A stretch of 64,000 bases of DNA from CAYMND01 sp964465065 (GTDB taxonomy: Bacteria; Acidobacteriota; Aminicenantia; UBA2199): positions 1 to 64,000 of the forward strand of contig CAYXHZ010000010.1 in NCBI GenBank assembly GCA_964465065.1. Direction: 5' to 3'. The notes beneath the pieces were generated by a model, which saw only the letters and a program-made list of their open reading frames with translations, was not told the DNA's origin and made no database searches. Positions 53,633 through 62,408 of the stretch are shown here, in pieces. Positions within the stretch are counted from its first letter, which is position 1. Each line of letters begins with the position of its first letter. The position numbers were made by a program, and so were the translations under genes.

Positions 53633-54471
53633 AACTGGCCGTCGCCTCCGGAAAAGGCGGAACCGGCAAAACGACCCTGGCCGTGGCCCTGGCCCTGGCC
53701 GCCGGCTCGGCGACCCTGCTCGACTGCGACGTCGAAGAGCCGAACGTCCACCTGTTCCTGGCCGGAGAACAATCCGGTCGCGAACCGGTCTCGGTCCTGA
53801 TTCCGCAGGTCGACATGCGACTCTGCGACGCCTGCCGGTGCTGCATCGATTTTTGCCAGTTCAACGCCCTGGCGGTCTTTCCCGGCCAGACCCTGGTTTT
53901 CCCCGAGCTCTGCCACAGTTGCGGAGGATGCCAAATGGTCTGCCCCCGCCAGGCGATCACTGAAGTTCCGCGCCGCATCGGCGAGCTGATCCGGGGCAAA
54001 GATCGGGATATCGATTGGATTCAGGGCCGGCTGGATGTCGGTCAAGCCATGTCCCCGCCCCTGATCCGGGCCGTACTGTCTCAGGCCGGACCGGCTCTGA
54101 CCATCATCGATTCGCCTCCAGGCACTTCCTGCCCAATGGTCGCCGCCGTCGCTGACGCCGATTACGTTCTGCTGGTGACCGAACCGACCCCGTTCGGCCT
54201 TAACGACCTGAGCCTGGCTGTCGCCACCCTCAGACAGTTGAAGCGTCGCTACGGCGTGATCGTCAACCGGGCCGACAGCGGCGACGACGGCATCGAAGAC
54301 TACTGCGAGCGAGAGGGTATCCGGGTCTGGCTGCGTATCCCCATGAACCGCCGCATCGCCGAGCTGTATTCGAACGGCGGCAGCCTGCTGGACGCCATGC
54401 CGGAATACCGGGACAGACTGGCCGAAATGCTGGAACAGCTGGCAAAGCCCGACAGCGGAGGCACAGCATGA
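53629..54471 (+). CDS. MinD-type P-loop ATPase with two [4Fe-4S] ferredoxin motifs (first)
   Basis: 280 aa; GTG start at 53629 overlapping the upstream stop (GTGA), with GGAAGGG 8 nt before; a TTG at 53623 is the alternative. Deviant Walker A 'ASGKGGTGKTTLA'. A ferredoxin insert at about residues 60-110 holds 'CDACRCCIDFC' and 'CHSCGGCQMVCP'. Later ATPase motifs are 'IIDSPPGTSCPM' and 'VIVNRAD'. Corresponds to one of the two MinD proteins of the Desulfovibrio ORP complex (DVU2103/DVU2104). Probably moves or assembles Fe-S/metal clusters. Confidence 0.92.
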   Translation: MKLAVASGKGGTGKTTLAVALALAAGSATLLDCDVEEPNVHLFLAGEQSGREPVSVLIPQVDMRLCDACRCCIDFCQFNALAVFPGQTLVFPELCHSCGGCQMVCPRQAITEVPRRIGELIRGKDRDIDWIQGRLDVGQAMSPPLIRAVLSQAGPALTIIDSPPGTSCPMVAAVADADYVLLVTEPTPFGLNDLSLAVATLRQLKRRYGVIVNRADSGDDGIEDYCEREGIRVWLRIPMNRRIAELYSNGGSLLDAMPEYRDRLAEMLEQLAKPDSGGTA

Positions 54472-55358
54472 AAGAACTGGTAGTCATCAGCGGCAAAGGC
54501 GGAACCGGAAAAACCAGTGTCAGCGCCGCGCTGGCCGCGCTGGCCCAACCGGCAGTCCTGGCGGATTGCGATGTCGACGCCGCCGATCTGCACCTGATTC
54601 TGGGTGCCCGGACCGTTCAATGCGAGCCCTTTATCAGCGGACACCTGGCCCGGGTGATTCCCGAAAAGTGCACTGCCTGCGGACTGTGCGCCAGCCTGTG
54701 CCGCTTCGGTGCCATCAGCCTGGATGGAACGCCCCCAGGCCGGGCCCGTATACACGCGCAGGGCTGTGAAGGCTGCAGGGTCTGCGTTCAGTTCTGCCCC
54801 CAAACGGCCATCGAGTTCGAACCCCGCCTGTGCGGCGAATCGATGGTCTCCCGAACCCGTCTGGGCATGATGAGCCACGCCCGGCTTTGCGCCGGAGCCG
54901 AGAATTCCGGCAAGCTGGTTTCTCTGGTCCGCAGGAAGGCCAGGGATTTGGCCAAAGAAAATGGGTCCCGATGGCTGATCGTCGACGGACCGCCCGGAAT
55001 CGCCTGCCCGGTGATCGCTTCCATAACCGGTGCCGACGCCGTGCTGCTGGTCACCGAGCCCAGCCTGTCCGCCGCCCACGACCTGGGACGGGTCGTCGAG
55101 CTGTGCCGTCATTTCGGAATCAGGGCCTTCTGCCTGATCAACCGCTTCGATATCAACCCGGCCCAGGCCGATCGTATCGCCGCCGATATGGCCGAGTGCG
55201 GGGTGACGGTCATCGGCCGCATCCCCTACGATCCGACCTTCACAAGGGCCCAGGTAAGCGGCTGCAGCCTACCCGAAAGCGTCTCGGGCGGCGATACCCT
55301 CGAACGGCTCAAAAGCGCATTTTCACAACTGGAAACAGCACTGTTCAATGTAGAATAA
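54468..55358 (+). CDS. MinD-type P-loop ATPase with two [4Fe-4S] ferredoxin motifs (second)
   Basis: 296 aa, ATGA overlap with the previous gene and clearly its paralogue. Walker A 'ISGKGGTGKTSVS'; ferredoxin insert 'CTACGLCASLCRFGAIS' and 'CEGCRVCVQFCPQTAIEF'; 'LIVDGPPGIACPV' and 'CLINRFDINP'. The tandem pair probably forms a heterodimer, as proposed for the ORP ATPases. Confidence 0.92.
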   Translation: MKELVVISGKGGTGKTSVSAALAALAQPAVLADCDVDAADLHLILGARTVQCEPFISGHLARVIPEKCTACGLCASLCRFGAISLDGTPPGRARIHAQGCEGCRVCVQFCPQTAIEFEPRLCGESMVSRTRLGMMSHARLCAGAENSGKLVSLVRRKARDLAKENGSRWLIVDGPPGIACPVIASITGADAVLLVTEPSLSAAHDLGRVVELCRHFGIRAFCLINRFDINPAQADRIAADMAECGVTVIGRIPYDPTFTRAQVSGCSLPESVSGGDTLERLKSAFSQLETALFNVE

Positions 55359-55373
55359 AAGGAGCATGGAAAA

Positions 55374-56678
55374 ATGAACGAAAGAGTCAATGATGTCAGC
55401 GATTGCCAGGGCGGCAGCGAAGAATGCGGCCATTGCCATAGCGACGACTGCAATTCCCGTAAGGCCGAAGCCAGGCAGCAACCGGATGAGCGCCAAGAGG
55501 CCGAATTGCGGCTGAAACGGCGTATGGCCCGAATCAAAAGAAAAATCGTGGTCCTGTCCGGCAAGGGCGGCGTGGGCAAGAGCACCGTGGCCGTAAACCT
55601 GGCGGTTTCCCTGGTTCACCAGGGTAAAAAAGTCGGTCTGATGGACATCGATATCCACGGCCCGAGCATACCGACCATGCTGGGACTGGTCGGCGAATAT
55701 TCCGAATCGGACGGTGACGGAATCATCCCCATCGACAGCCACGGTCTGAAGGTCATGTCGGTACAGTTCTTCCTGCCCGATCCCGATGCGGCCATCATCT
55801 GGCGCGGACCGATGAAAATGACGGTCATCAGCCAATTTCTCAGCGATGTCAACTGGGGTGAGCTCGATTACCTGATCGTCGATTCACCACCCGGAACCGG
55901 TGACGAACCGCTGTCGATCGTGCAACTGCTGGACCACCCGGACGGCGCGGTCATCGTTACCACTCCGCAGCGAGTCGCCGAAGCCGACGTCCGCAAATCC
56001 ATCAACTTCTGTCAGCAGCTCAAACTGCCCGTCCTGGGCATCATCGAGAACATGAGCGGCTTCACCTGCCCGCATTGCCGGCAGACCACACCGCTGTTCC
56101 AGAGCGGCGCCGGTCAGCGCATGGCCGAAGACTTCGCCATCCCTTTTCTGGGCAGCATCCCCTTCGAACTGAGCGTGGGCAGTTCGGGCGAGGCGGGACT
56201 AGCCTTCGTCGATCAGCATTCGCAGAGCGCACTGGCCGGCCAGTTCCAGGACATGGCCCGGACAATCAGTTCGGCACTGGACGGCGAACCCGCCCAGAAG
56301 GAGGAAACCATGAACGACAAGAGTAAAAGCAACGGCCGTCTGAAGATCGTCATCCCGGTCAGCGAGGGCCGTCTCAGCATGCACTTCGGACATTGCGAAA
56401 CCTTCGCCGTACTGGATGTCGACGTCCCGGGCAAGGCCATCGTCGGCCGCAGCGATCTCCAGGCTCCGCCGCATGAGCCCGGCTTGCTACCGCGCTGGCT
56501 GGGCGAACGGGGTACGCAGCTGATCATTGCCGGCGGCATGGGTCAGCGCGCCCGGAGCCTGTTCGAAGAAAACGGCATCCAGGTCATCGTCGGTGCGGCC
56601 AGCGAGCCTCCGGAGACTCTGGTCGACCAGTACCTGAACGGCAGCCTGCAAACCGGGGAAAATATCTGCGACCACTGA
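55374..56678 (+). CDS. MrpORP: Mrp/NBP35-type ATPase fused to a C-terminal ORP/NifX domain
   Basis: 434 aa. N-terminal Cys/His cluster 'CQGGSEECGHCHSDDC'; P-loop 'LSGKGGVGKSTVAVNLAV' (about residues 62-79); Mrp motifs 'DIDIHGPSIPTMLGL', 'DSPPGTGDEPLSI' and the CPxC-like 'GFTCPHCRQ' that binds a bridging cluster. Residues 322-434 are an ORP domain ('VSEGRLSMHFGHCETFAVLDV', 'PPHEPGLLPRWLGERG', 'IIAGGMGQRARSLFEENGI', 'GENICDH'). The fusion matches D. vulgaris DVU2109. Start has AAGGAG 8 nt upstream. Last gene of the operon; a convergent peroxiredoxin gene ends 17 bp later. Confidence 0.95.
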   Translation: MNERVNDVSDCQGGSEECGHCHSDDCNSRKAEARQQPDERQEAELRLKRRMARIKRKIVVLSGKGGVGKSTVAVNLAVSLVHQGKKVGLMDIDIHGPSIPTMLGLVGEYSESDGDGIIPIDSHGLKVMSVQFFLPDPDAAIIWRGPMKMTVISQFLSDVNWGELDYLIVDSPPGTGDEPLSIVQLLDHPDGAVIVTTPQRVAEADVRKSINFCQQLKLPVLGIIENMSGFTCPHCRQTTPLFQSGAGQRMAEDFAIPFLGSIPFELSVGSSGEAGLAFVDQHSQSALAGQFQDMARTISSALDGEPAQKEETMNDKSKSNGRLKIVIPVSEGRLSMHFGHCETFAVLDVDVPGKAIVGRSDLQAPPHEPGLLPRWLGERGTQLIIAGGMGQRARSLFEENGIQVIVGAASEPPETLVDQYLNGSLQTGENICDH

Positions 56679-56695
56679 ACCCGCAGGCGTTCCGC

Positions 56696-57409
56696 TTACT
56701 TCTTCTTGATGGTGCTCAGCACCTTGTCCTTGGCGAGCGGTTTGGTGCAAAAGAACCAGTCCAGGCACTTGATGTCTTCCTTGCCCTCCATGCGTTCCTT
56801 GGCCACCCCGCAGGAACCGGCCGTCGGCACGATGACATCGTCTCCGGGCCGCCAGTCGGCCGGCGTGGCCACCGAGAAGGCGTCGGCGGTCTGCAGGGCG
56901 ATGACCACCCGCAGAATCTCGTCGAAATTGCGTCCCAGACTGAGCGGGTAGTAGATGACGGTGCGGATGACGCCCTTGGGATCGATGACGAATACCGCAC
57001 GCACCGCCTTGGTGGAGCTCTCGCCCGGCTGCAGCATGCCGTACAGCTTGGCGATCTCCATGGACACGTCTTCGATCAGGGGGAACTTGACTTCGATGTT
57101 CTTCATGCCCTTGAACTCGATCTTCTCCTTGATGGTGCGCAGCCAGGCGATGTGGCTGTACAGTCCGTCGATGGAAAGCCCCACGAGTTTGCAGTTCAGT
57201 TCGTTGAACTGGTTCTCCATAGCCGCGAAGGTCATGAATTCCGAAGTGCACACCGGAGTGAAGTCGGCCGGATGGCTGAACAGGATGACCCAGCTGCCCG
57301 CATACTGGGCGGGAAAATCGATCTCGCCCTGGGTGGTGACGGCTTTGAAAGCCGGAGCCTTATCGCCGATGCGCGGCATGGCCATGAGCGGTTGTTGGTT
57401 TTGTTCCAT
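56696..57409 (-). CDS. Peroxiredoxin, Prx6/1-Cys-like subfamily
   Basis: 237 aa. Reduces H2O2 and organic peroxides in the cytosol. The peroxidatic Cys lies in 'SHPADFTPVCTSEF' (about residue 54), with Thr upstream and Arg downstream as required. The long C-terminal arm is 'SCGVAKERMEGKEDIKCLDWFFCTK', typical of archaeal/anaerobe Prx6 members whose extra Cys can act in resolution. It lies tail-to-tail with the ORP operon and head-to-head with the CoA-disulfide reductase fusion, fitting an oxygen-defence neighbourhood. Confidence 0.92.
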   Translation of the reverse strand: MEQNQQPLMAMPRIGDKAPAFKAVTTQGEIDFPAQYAGSWVILFSHPADFTPVCTSEFMTFAAMENQFNELNCKLVGLSIDGLYSHIAWLRTIKEKIEFKGMKNIEVKFPLIEDVSMEIAKLYGMLQPGESSTKAVRAVFVIDPKGVIRTVIYYPLSLGRNFDEILRVVIALQTADAFSVATPADWRPGDDVIVPTAGSCGVAKERMEGKEDIKCLDWFFCTKPLAKDKVLSTIKKK

Positions 57410-57882
57410 TTGTATTGCCTCCTTATCATCAGTTCTCGTTCAGATTTTCCAGGTACCCGCAGTGGCGCCGGTACGAACCCAGACCGGAAAATGGCTTGCC
57501 ATTTCCTGGCGATCCTTGAGCCGGCGTCAACGAGTTTAGAATATGATGTATAAGGTTCGGGGAAAAAACAACAAAAATCCGATGATAGACACTTATTCAT
57601 GCATATACGACCGATATAAAAATATTTTTTCTGGTTCTGATTATTGCGATCTCTCGAGAATTCCTTGGGACTATGGGGGCACAAGGAACTTCATTACCTG
57701 GAAACGTTTCGCTTTACGAACGATATCCCAGGTATTAGGGGCCGTAGGGCGCAGCCCACTCCCCCCCCCAAAAAAACTGAGAGATCATTGAAATCGGAAT
57801 CAGGAGACGGCTTTTAAAAAAGGAGTGGATTTTATCAGCCGGCTGTATCATTATTACTGACTGACAAAAAAAAGGAGCCAAC
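57410..57882. other. 473-bp divergent intergenic region with an AT-rich patch
   Basis: Lies between the peroxiredoxin and the four-domain reductase. 57540-57640 is much AT-richer than the genes around it and is followed by a run of C and a run of A (about 57760-57777). An 82-codon ORF (57543-57791) lacks a ribosome site and any family resemblance. AAGGAG precedes the reductase ATG. No promoter is clear. Confidence 0.5.
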
Positions 57883-60303
57883 ATGAACAAATTAGTCATA
57901 GTCGGCGGCGTGGCCGGCGGAGCCAGCGCGGCCGCCCGGGCGCGCCGCCTGGACGAACAGGCCGAGATCGTCGTCTTCGAGCGCGGCCGCTACATTTCCT
58001 ACGCCAACTGCGGCCTGCCCTACCACCTGTCCGGAGCCATCCCCAGCCGCGACAGCCTGCTGCTGATGACCCCGGAACTGTTCCAGGAACGCTTCAACGT
58101 CCAGATCCGCACCAACCATCTGGTTACCTCCATCCAGCCGGACCGACATACAGTGACCGTGAAAAACCTGCTCGACGGCAGCGAATTCGCGGAAAGCTAC
58201 GACAAGCTGATCCTCTCGCCCGGTTCGTCGCCGCTGATTCCGCCCATCCCCGGCAGCGACGACCGCGACATTCATGTGCTGTGGACCATACCGGACATGG
58301 ACACGATCAAGGGTAAAATCGAACCGGGCAGCCGGGCCGTGGTCGTCGGCGGCGGTTTCATCGGCGTCGAAGTGGCCGAGAACCTGGCCCAGTCCCGGGT
58401 GAACACGACCCTGGTCGAGATGCAGAGAACGATTTTGCCGCCCCTGGACGACGAGATGACCGTGCCGCTGGAAAAAACCCTGGTCGAAAACGGGGTCAGC
58501 CTGAGAACCTCGACTTCTGTGAAATCCTTCGTCAGAAAGCCGCAGGGGCTGCTGGTCGAACTGGACAGCGGGGAAAACCTGCCCGCCGATTTCGTGGTCA
58601 TGGCCGTCGGCATCCGCCCCAACGGCGAACTGGCGAAAACGGCCGGCATCGCCCTCACCCCCAGGGGCGCCATCATCGTCAACGACAAAATGGAGACCAA
58701 TATCGCAGACATCTACGCCGTCGGCGACGCGGTGGCCGTACAGGATCCGATCAGCGGTCAACTGGTCAACGTGCCCCTGGCCGGACCGGCCAACCGCCAG
58801 GGCCGCATCGCCGCCGAAAACGCCCTGGGCGGAAATTCACGCTACAAGGGCACGATCGGCACCTCGATCGTCAAGGTGTTCGAGCTGGCCGCCGGCAGCA
58901 CCGGCGCCAACGAAAAGACGCTCCAGGCCGCTGGAACCGACTACCGGAAACTGTACATCCACCCGGCCAGCCACGCTTCCTACTACCCCGGCGGCAGCCG
59001 GATGACCATCAAGCTCCTGTTCGCGGCCGACGGCCGCATCCTGGGCATGCAGGCCGTGGGCGAGGACGGCGTGGACAAGCGCGTCGACCTGCTGGCCAGC
59101 GCCATCCGCAACCAGCTGACCGTCTACGACCTGCAGGAGCTGGAACTGGCCTACGCCCCGCCCTTCGGCAGCGCCAAGGACGCCGTCAATTACGCCGGTT
59201 TCGTGGCCGCCAACATCCTGTCCGGTCTCAGCGTCCCCGTCTACCCCGACCGCATCCCGGCCGGCAGTTTTCTGCTCGATGTCCGCGAAGAGGAGGAAAC
59301 CGTTTTCGGCCGGATTCCGGGCAGCACCCTGATCCCCCTGGGGCAGATCCGCCGGCGTCTGGACGAGATCCCCAAGGACAGGACCGTGGTCGTCTACTGC
59401 GCCGTGGGCATCCGCGCCTATGCCGCCGAACGGCTGCTGCGGCAGCGGGGTTGGACGGTCGCCAACCTGTCCGGCGGCTACACCGCCTGGGCACTGTTCC
59501 AACAGATCGGCAGCTACCGGGACGCCAAACCGTTGCCGACCGAAACGGAGACCGCGACGACGGCCGGCGCCTGTCCGGTCAGCAAGACCATCGACGCCAC
59601 CGGACTGCAGTGTCCGGGACCGATCGTGCGCATCACCCGGGCCATCAACGAAATGAACATCGGCGAGACCCTGAAGGTCAGCGCCAGCGACCGCGGTTTC
59701 GCCAGCGACCTGCCGGCCTGGTGCCGCTCCACCGGCAACGAACTCGTTTCCATGGAAGAGAAGCTGGGGGTTTTTGTCGCCCTGGTCCGCAAGGGCAGGC
59801 CCGGCCCGTCGCTGCAGAGCCCGAGCGTCCCTGCCAAGAGCACGGCCATCGTTCTGTTCAGCAACGACCTGGACAAGGCCCTGGCGGCCATGATCATCGC
59901 CCTGGGGTACGCATCCCTGGGTCACCGGGTCACTCTGTTCGTCACCTTCTGGGGCCTGAGCGTCTTCCGCCGCGATCAGCACAAGAAGATCAAGAAGAAC
60001 CTGATCGCCCGAATGTTCGGTCTGATGCTGCCCAAGGGCGCCAAAAAACTCGCCCTGTCCAAACTGCACATGATGGGCGCCGGCGCGGCCATGATGAAGA
60101 AGGTCATGCGCGAGCAGAACGTGGATTCCCTGCCGCAGCTGATCGAACAGGCCCGAAATCTGGGCGTCCGCCTGGTGGCCTGCCAGATGAGCATGAACGT
60201 CATGGGCCTGGCCCAGGAGGAGCTGTTGGAAGGCATGGAAGTGGCCGGCGTGGCCGAGTTCGCCGCCATCAGCGAGAAGAGCGCCGCCACCCTGTTCATC
60301 TAA
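57883..60303 (+). CDS. CoA-disulfide reductase-type flavoprotein fused to rhodanese, TusA and DsrE-like domains
   Basis: 806 aa. Residues 1-455: FAD/NAD(P)H disulfide reductase ('VIVGGVAGGASAAARARR', redox Cys43 in 'YANCGLPYH', the position used by CoA-disulfide reductases; 'VVVGGGFIGVEVAENL'; 'IYAVGDAVAV'). About 460-555: rhodanese with Cys506 in 'VVYCAVGIRAYAAERLL'. About 565-635: TusA/SirA with CPGP at 577-580. About 650-806: DsrE_2-type domain with Cys in 'LVACQMSMNVMGL'. Together these can carry a persulfide from the flavoprotein through three relay domains, so polysulfide, CoA-persulfide or disulfide reduction and sulfur trafficking are likely. Cytosolic. The ribosome site AAGGAG is strong. 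Confidence 0.93.
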   Translation: MNKLVIVGGVAGGASAAARARRLDEQAEIVVFERGRYISYANCGLPYHLSGAIPSRDSLLLMTPELFQERFNVQIRTNHLVTSIQPDRHTVTVKNLLDGSEFAESYDKLILSPGSSPLIPPIPGSDDRDIHVLWTIPDMDTIKGKIEPGSRAVVVGGGFIGVEVAENLAQSRVNTTLVEMQRTILPPLDDEMTVPLEKTLVENGVSLRTSTSVKSFVRKPQGLLVELDSGENLPADFVVMAVGIRPNGELAKTAGIALTPRGAIIVNDKMETNIADIYAVGDAVAVQDPISGQLVNVPLAGPANRQGRIAAENALGGNSRYKGTIGTSIVKVFELAAGSTGANEKTLQAAGTDYRKLYIHPASHASYYPGGSRMTIKLLFAADGRILGMQAVGEDGVDKRVDLLASAIRNQLTVYDLQELELAYAPPFGSAKDAVNYAGFVAANILSGLSVPVYPDRIPAGSFLLDVREEEETVFGRIPGSTLIPLGQIRRRLDEIPKDRTVVVYCAVGIRAYAAERLLRQRGWTVANLSGGYTAWALFQQIGSYRDAKPLPTETETATTAGACPVSKTIDATGLQCPGPIVRITRAINEMNIGETLKVSASDRGFASDLPAWCRSTGNELVSMEEKLGVFVALVRKGRPGPSLQSPSVPAKSTAIVLFSNDLDKALAAMIIALGYASLGHRVTLFVTFWGLSVFRRDQHKKIKKNLIARMFGLMLPKGAKKLALSKLHMMGAGAAMMKKVMREQNVDSLPQLIEQARNLGVRLVACQMSMNVMGLAQEELLEGMEVAGVAEFAAISEKSAATLFI

Positions 60304-60341
60304 AAAAAAAAACGCCGTCCGGACTGCAAGACCGGACGGCG
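60302..60341 (-). terminator. Rho-independent terminator of the porin gene
   Basis: On the minus strand a perfect 10-bp stem (CGCCGTCCGG, loop of 9, 60313-60341) is followed by a run of eleven T (60302-60312). It abuts the stop codon of the convergent reductase gene; there is no T run on the plus-strand side, so it serves the porin. Confidence 0.88.
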
Positions 60342-60365
60342 CAGGTCGACGCTATGGTTTCGCGC

Positions 60366-61379
60366 TCAGAGGATTTCGGACTTGAAAGAGACCATCCCGG
60401 TCAGCAGGATGTGAAAATCGGCATCCGGTTTGCCGCCCTCGCCCTGCCCGTAGAAGACGTACTTGACATTGGGGATCAATTCGATCATCTTGTGCAGCTT
60501 GAGTCGCAGGCCGGCCATGAGCAGACGGGCCTTGTTCTCCTTGGCCTGTATGGGCAGGAAATCACCGACATCGTTGAAGTGCAGGTCGGTCAGATGGTCG
60601 TAGCGGGCATACAGCTCTGAATTTTTCCCGATTTTGACAGCGGCCAGAGCGCTGATGGCCCCGTTGTCCTTGTCCTCGCCCTCAGCGGGCGATTCCTGTT
60701 TGTAGCTGTAGCCGGCACCGACCCGGCCCCAGTCGCCGCGCAGACCGGCAAACAGGGACAGGTAGGTGACGTCCTTGCCGCCGGCGGCGGCACGGTGGGC
60801 ATTGGCCTCCAGAAACAGGGACTTGGAATCGTAGCCGATCCGGCCGTACACGGCCTTGCCCTTGTTGGCGTCACCGCCTTCTCCGCTGTAGTTGCCGTAC
60901 ATCAGCGAGTAGACCAGACCCGATTTGGTTTTGCCGTCCAGACCGGCGGCGAAATCCCGCGATGAGGCGAACTTGAACAAGTCCGGCGCCGTCTTCTCCA
61001 CCTGGCGCAGGCCCCAGAATTTCTCGATGGCGTTGAACGAAGGCGGCTCGACGATGCCGGCGATCAGGCTCAGCGAATCGCTCAGTTTCTTCTGCACGTG
61101 GGCGTTCTTGACGTACGGACTCATCTTGTCCGAGGCAAAGGCCTTGCCGTTCATCTCCAGACGCACCCGGGCCGACCAGCCGTCACCCAGGTCGGTGTCG
61201 TAGCCGAAGTAGATGCGGCGCATCCAGAATCCGTGCTGTCCGTCGCTGGCCTGGTTGCCGCCGCTCACCATGTAGTATTCCGGAATCAGGTAACCGTTGA
61301 TGGAGTCGGCGTTCAGCGTGGCCTGGACGGACAAGAGCAACAGAACTGCGATCAAAAATAAAAAGATGTCTTTCTTCAT
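60366..61379 (-). CDS. Outer-membrane porin, probably phosphate-related
   Basis: 337 aa; ATG at 61379 with AGGAGG 5 nt upstream. Signal peptide (residues 1-24, 'LLLLSVQATLNADS'). The mature part is alternating beta strands ('FWMRRIYFGYDTDLGDGWSARVRLEMNGK', 'LFAGLRGDWGRVGAGYSY', 'ELYARYDHLTDL') and ends in a strand 'FHILLTGMVSFKSEIL'. It resembles OprO/OprP-type or general substrate porins. The divergent pstS gene and the PHO-box-like array between them suggest it brings phosphate across the outer membrane; no phosphate-selectivity residues can be asserted. Confidence 0.8.
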   Translation of the reverse strand: MKKDIFLFLIAVLLLLSVQATLNADSINGYLIPEYYMVSGGNQASDGQHGFWMRRIYFGYDTDLGDGWSARVRLEMNGKAFASDKMSPYVKNAHVQKKLSDSLSLIAGIVEPPSFNAIEKFWGLRQVEKTAPDLFKFASSRDFAAGLDGKTKSGLVYSLMYGNYSGEGGDANKGKAVYGRIGYDSKSLFLEANAHRAAAGGKDVTYLSLFAGLRGDWGRVGAGYSYKQESPAEGEDKDNGAISALAAVKIGKNSELYARYDHLTDLHFNDVGDFLPIQAKENKARLLMAGLRLKLHKMIELIPNVKYVFYGQGEGGKPDADFHILLTGMVSFKSEIL

Positions 61380-61426
61380 GGTTCCTCCTGGTGAACTGTT
61401 TTGAGACCCGATCATAAACCCTGTCG

Positions 61427-61514
61427 GTTAACTGCTGGTGAACGGTTCGTGAATTTTCGATGAATCCGCTACCGTTAACGGCGGCGGGAATTCTTAACCG
61501 AATCTTAACAATCC
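61427..61514. promoter_or_regulatory. PHO-box-like array between the porin and pstS
   Basis: Four 11-bp units begin at 61427 (GTTAAC), 61438 (GTGAAC), 61449 (GTGAAT) and 61460 (ATGAAT); a fifth GTTAAC is at 61474; two more with the same period begin at 61493 (CTTAACC) and 61504 (CTTAACA). The 11-bp period is that of PhoB/PhoP-type direct repeats. The first block covers the -35 region of a minus-strand promoter for the porin (TATGAT, 61416-61411). The second lies upstream of a -10-like CATAAT (61542-61547) for pstS. No phoB/phoR genes are in the window. Confidence 0.72.
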
Positions 61515-61577
61515 GCTAAACCGATCCTCACACTGGGCACGCATAATGACAGCGAAAATCTTGACAAGGAGATGCCA

Positions 61578-62396
61578 ATGAAATCATTTCTGATCGCCAT
61601 GATGGTCGTCGTGCTCAGCATCGGCTCGTTTAGCGCCGACAAGATCGTCATCGACGGTTCCACCACCGTCGGTCCCATCGCCAAAGCCTTCGCCGAATAC
61701 GCCATGTCGCTTAACGCCGGTCTCAACATCACCGTCAGCGAGTCGGGCAGCGGCAACGGCGCCAAGGGCCTGATCAACAAAACCATCGACATCGGTACCA
61801 TGTCCCGCTTCATGAAGTACGAGGAATTCGGCGCCTGCGCCAAGAACAAGGTCATGCCGGTGGCCCACGTGGTGGCCTTCGACGGCCTGCCGATCCTGGT
61901 GCACCCATCCAACCCCGTCGGCGAGCTGTCCCTGGACCAGATCCGCGACATCTATATGGGCAAGATCACAAATTGGAAGGCCGTCGGCGGACCGGACGTC
62001 AAAATCGTCTTCATCAGCCGCGACACCAACAGCGGTACCTACGAGACCTTCGAAAGCCTGGTGATGAGGAAAGAGAAGATCGCCGACAGCTGCGAATACG
62101 TGGGCAGCAACGGCGCCGTGCGCGGGCGTGTGCAGAGCACCCCGGCAGCCATCGGCTACGCCGGTCTCGGCTTTGTCGACGAAACCGTCAAGGCCCTCAA
62201 GGTCAACGGAGTCTACCCCAACCGCCAGACCGTCACCTCGGGCAAATACCCCATCGCCCGCCCCCTGTTCATGTTCACCGACGGCTACCCCAAAATGGGC
62301 AGCGCCATCTTCCAGTTCGTCACCCTGCACCTCAGCCAGAAAGGTCAGGAAATCGTCGAACGTATCGGTTTCGTCCCGGTCACCAACTACCGTTGA
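61578..62396 (+). CDS. pstS: Phosphate ABC transporter substrate-binding protein
   Basis: 272 aa. ATG at 61578 chosen because AAGGAG lies 6 nt upstream; the ATG at 61572 overlaps that site. Signal peptide residues 1-20, no lipobox, so a free periplasmic protein. The phosphate-binding pattern is 'IDGSTTVGPIAKAFAEY', 'SESGSGNGAKGLINKTIDIGTMSR', 'RDTNSGTYETFE' and 'VGSNGAVRGRVQSTPAAIGYAGLGF'. First gene of pstSCA; a PHO-box-like array precedes it. Confidence 0.94.
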   Translation: MKSFLIAMMVVVLSIGSFSADKIVIDGSTTVGPIAKAFAEYAMSLNAGLNITVSESGSGNGAKGLINKTIDIGTMSRFMKYEEFGACAKNKVMPVAHVVAFDGLPILVHPSNPVGELSLDQIRDIYMGKITNWKAVGGPDVKIVFISRDTNSGTYETFESLVMRKEKIADSCEYVGSNGAVRGRVQSTPAAIGYAGLGFVDETVKALKVNGVYPNRQTVTSGKYPIARPLFMFTDGYPKMGSAIFQFVTLHLSQKGQEIVERIGFVPVTNYR

Positions 62397-62408
62397 TCCC
62401 GTGATCCC

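Noticed and set aside
57543..57791. 82-codon ORF upstream of the CoA-disulfide reductase fusion
   Set aside because: Runs through AT-rich and homopolymer sequence, no ribosome site, no recognisable domain.
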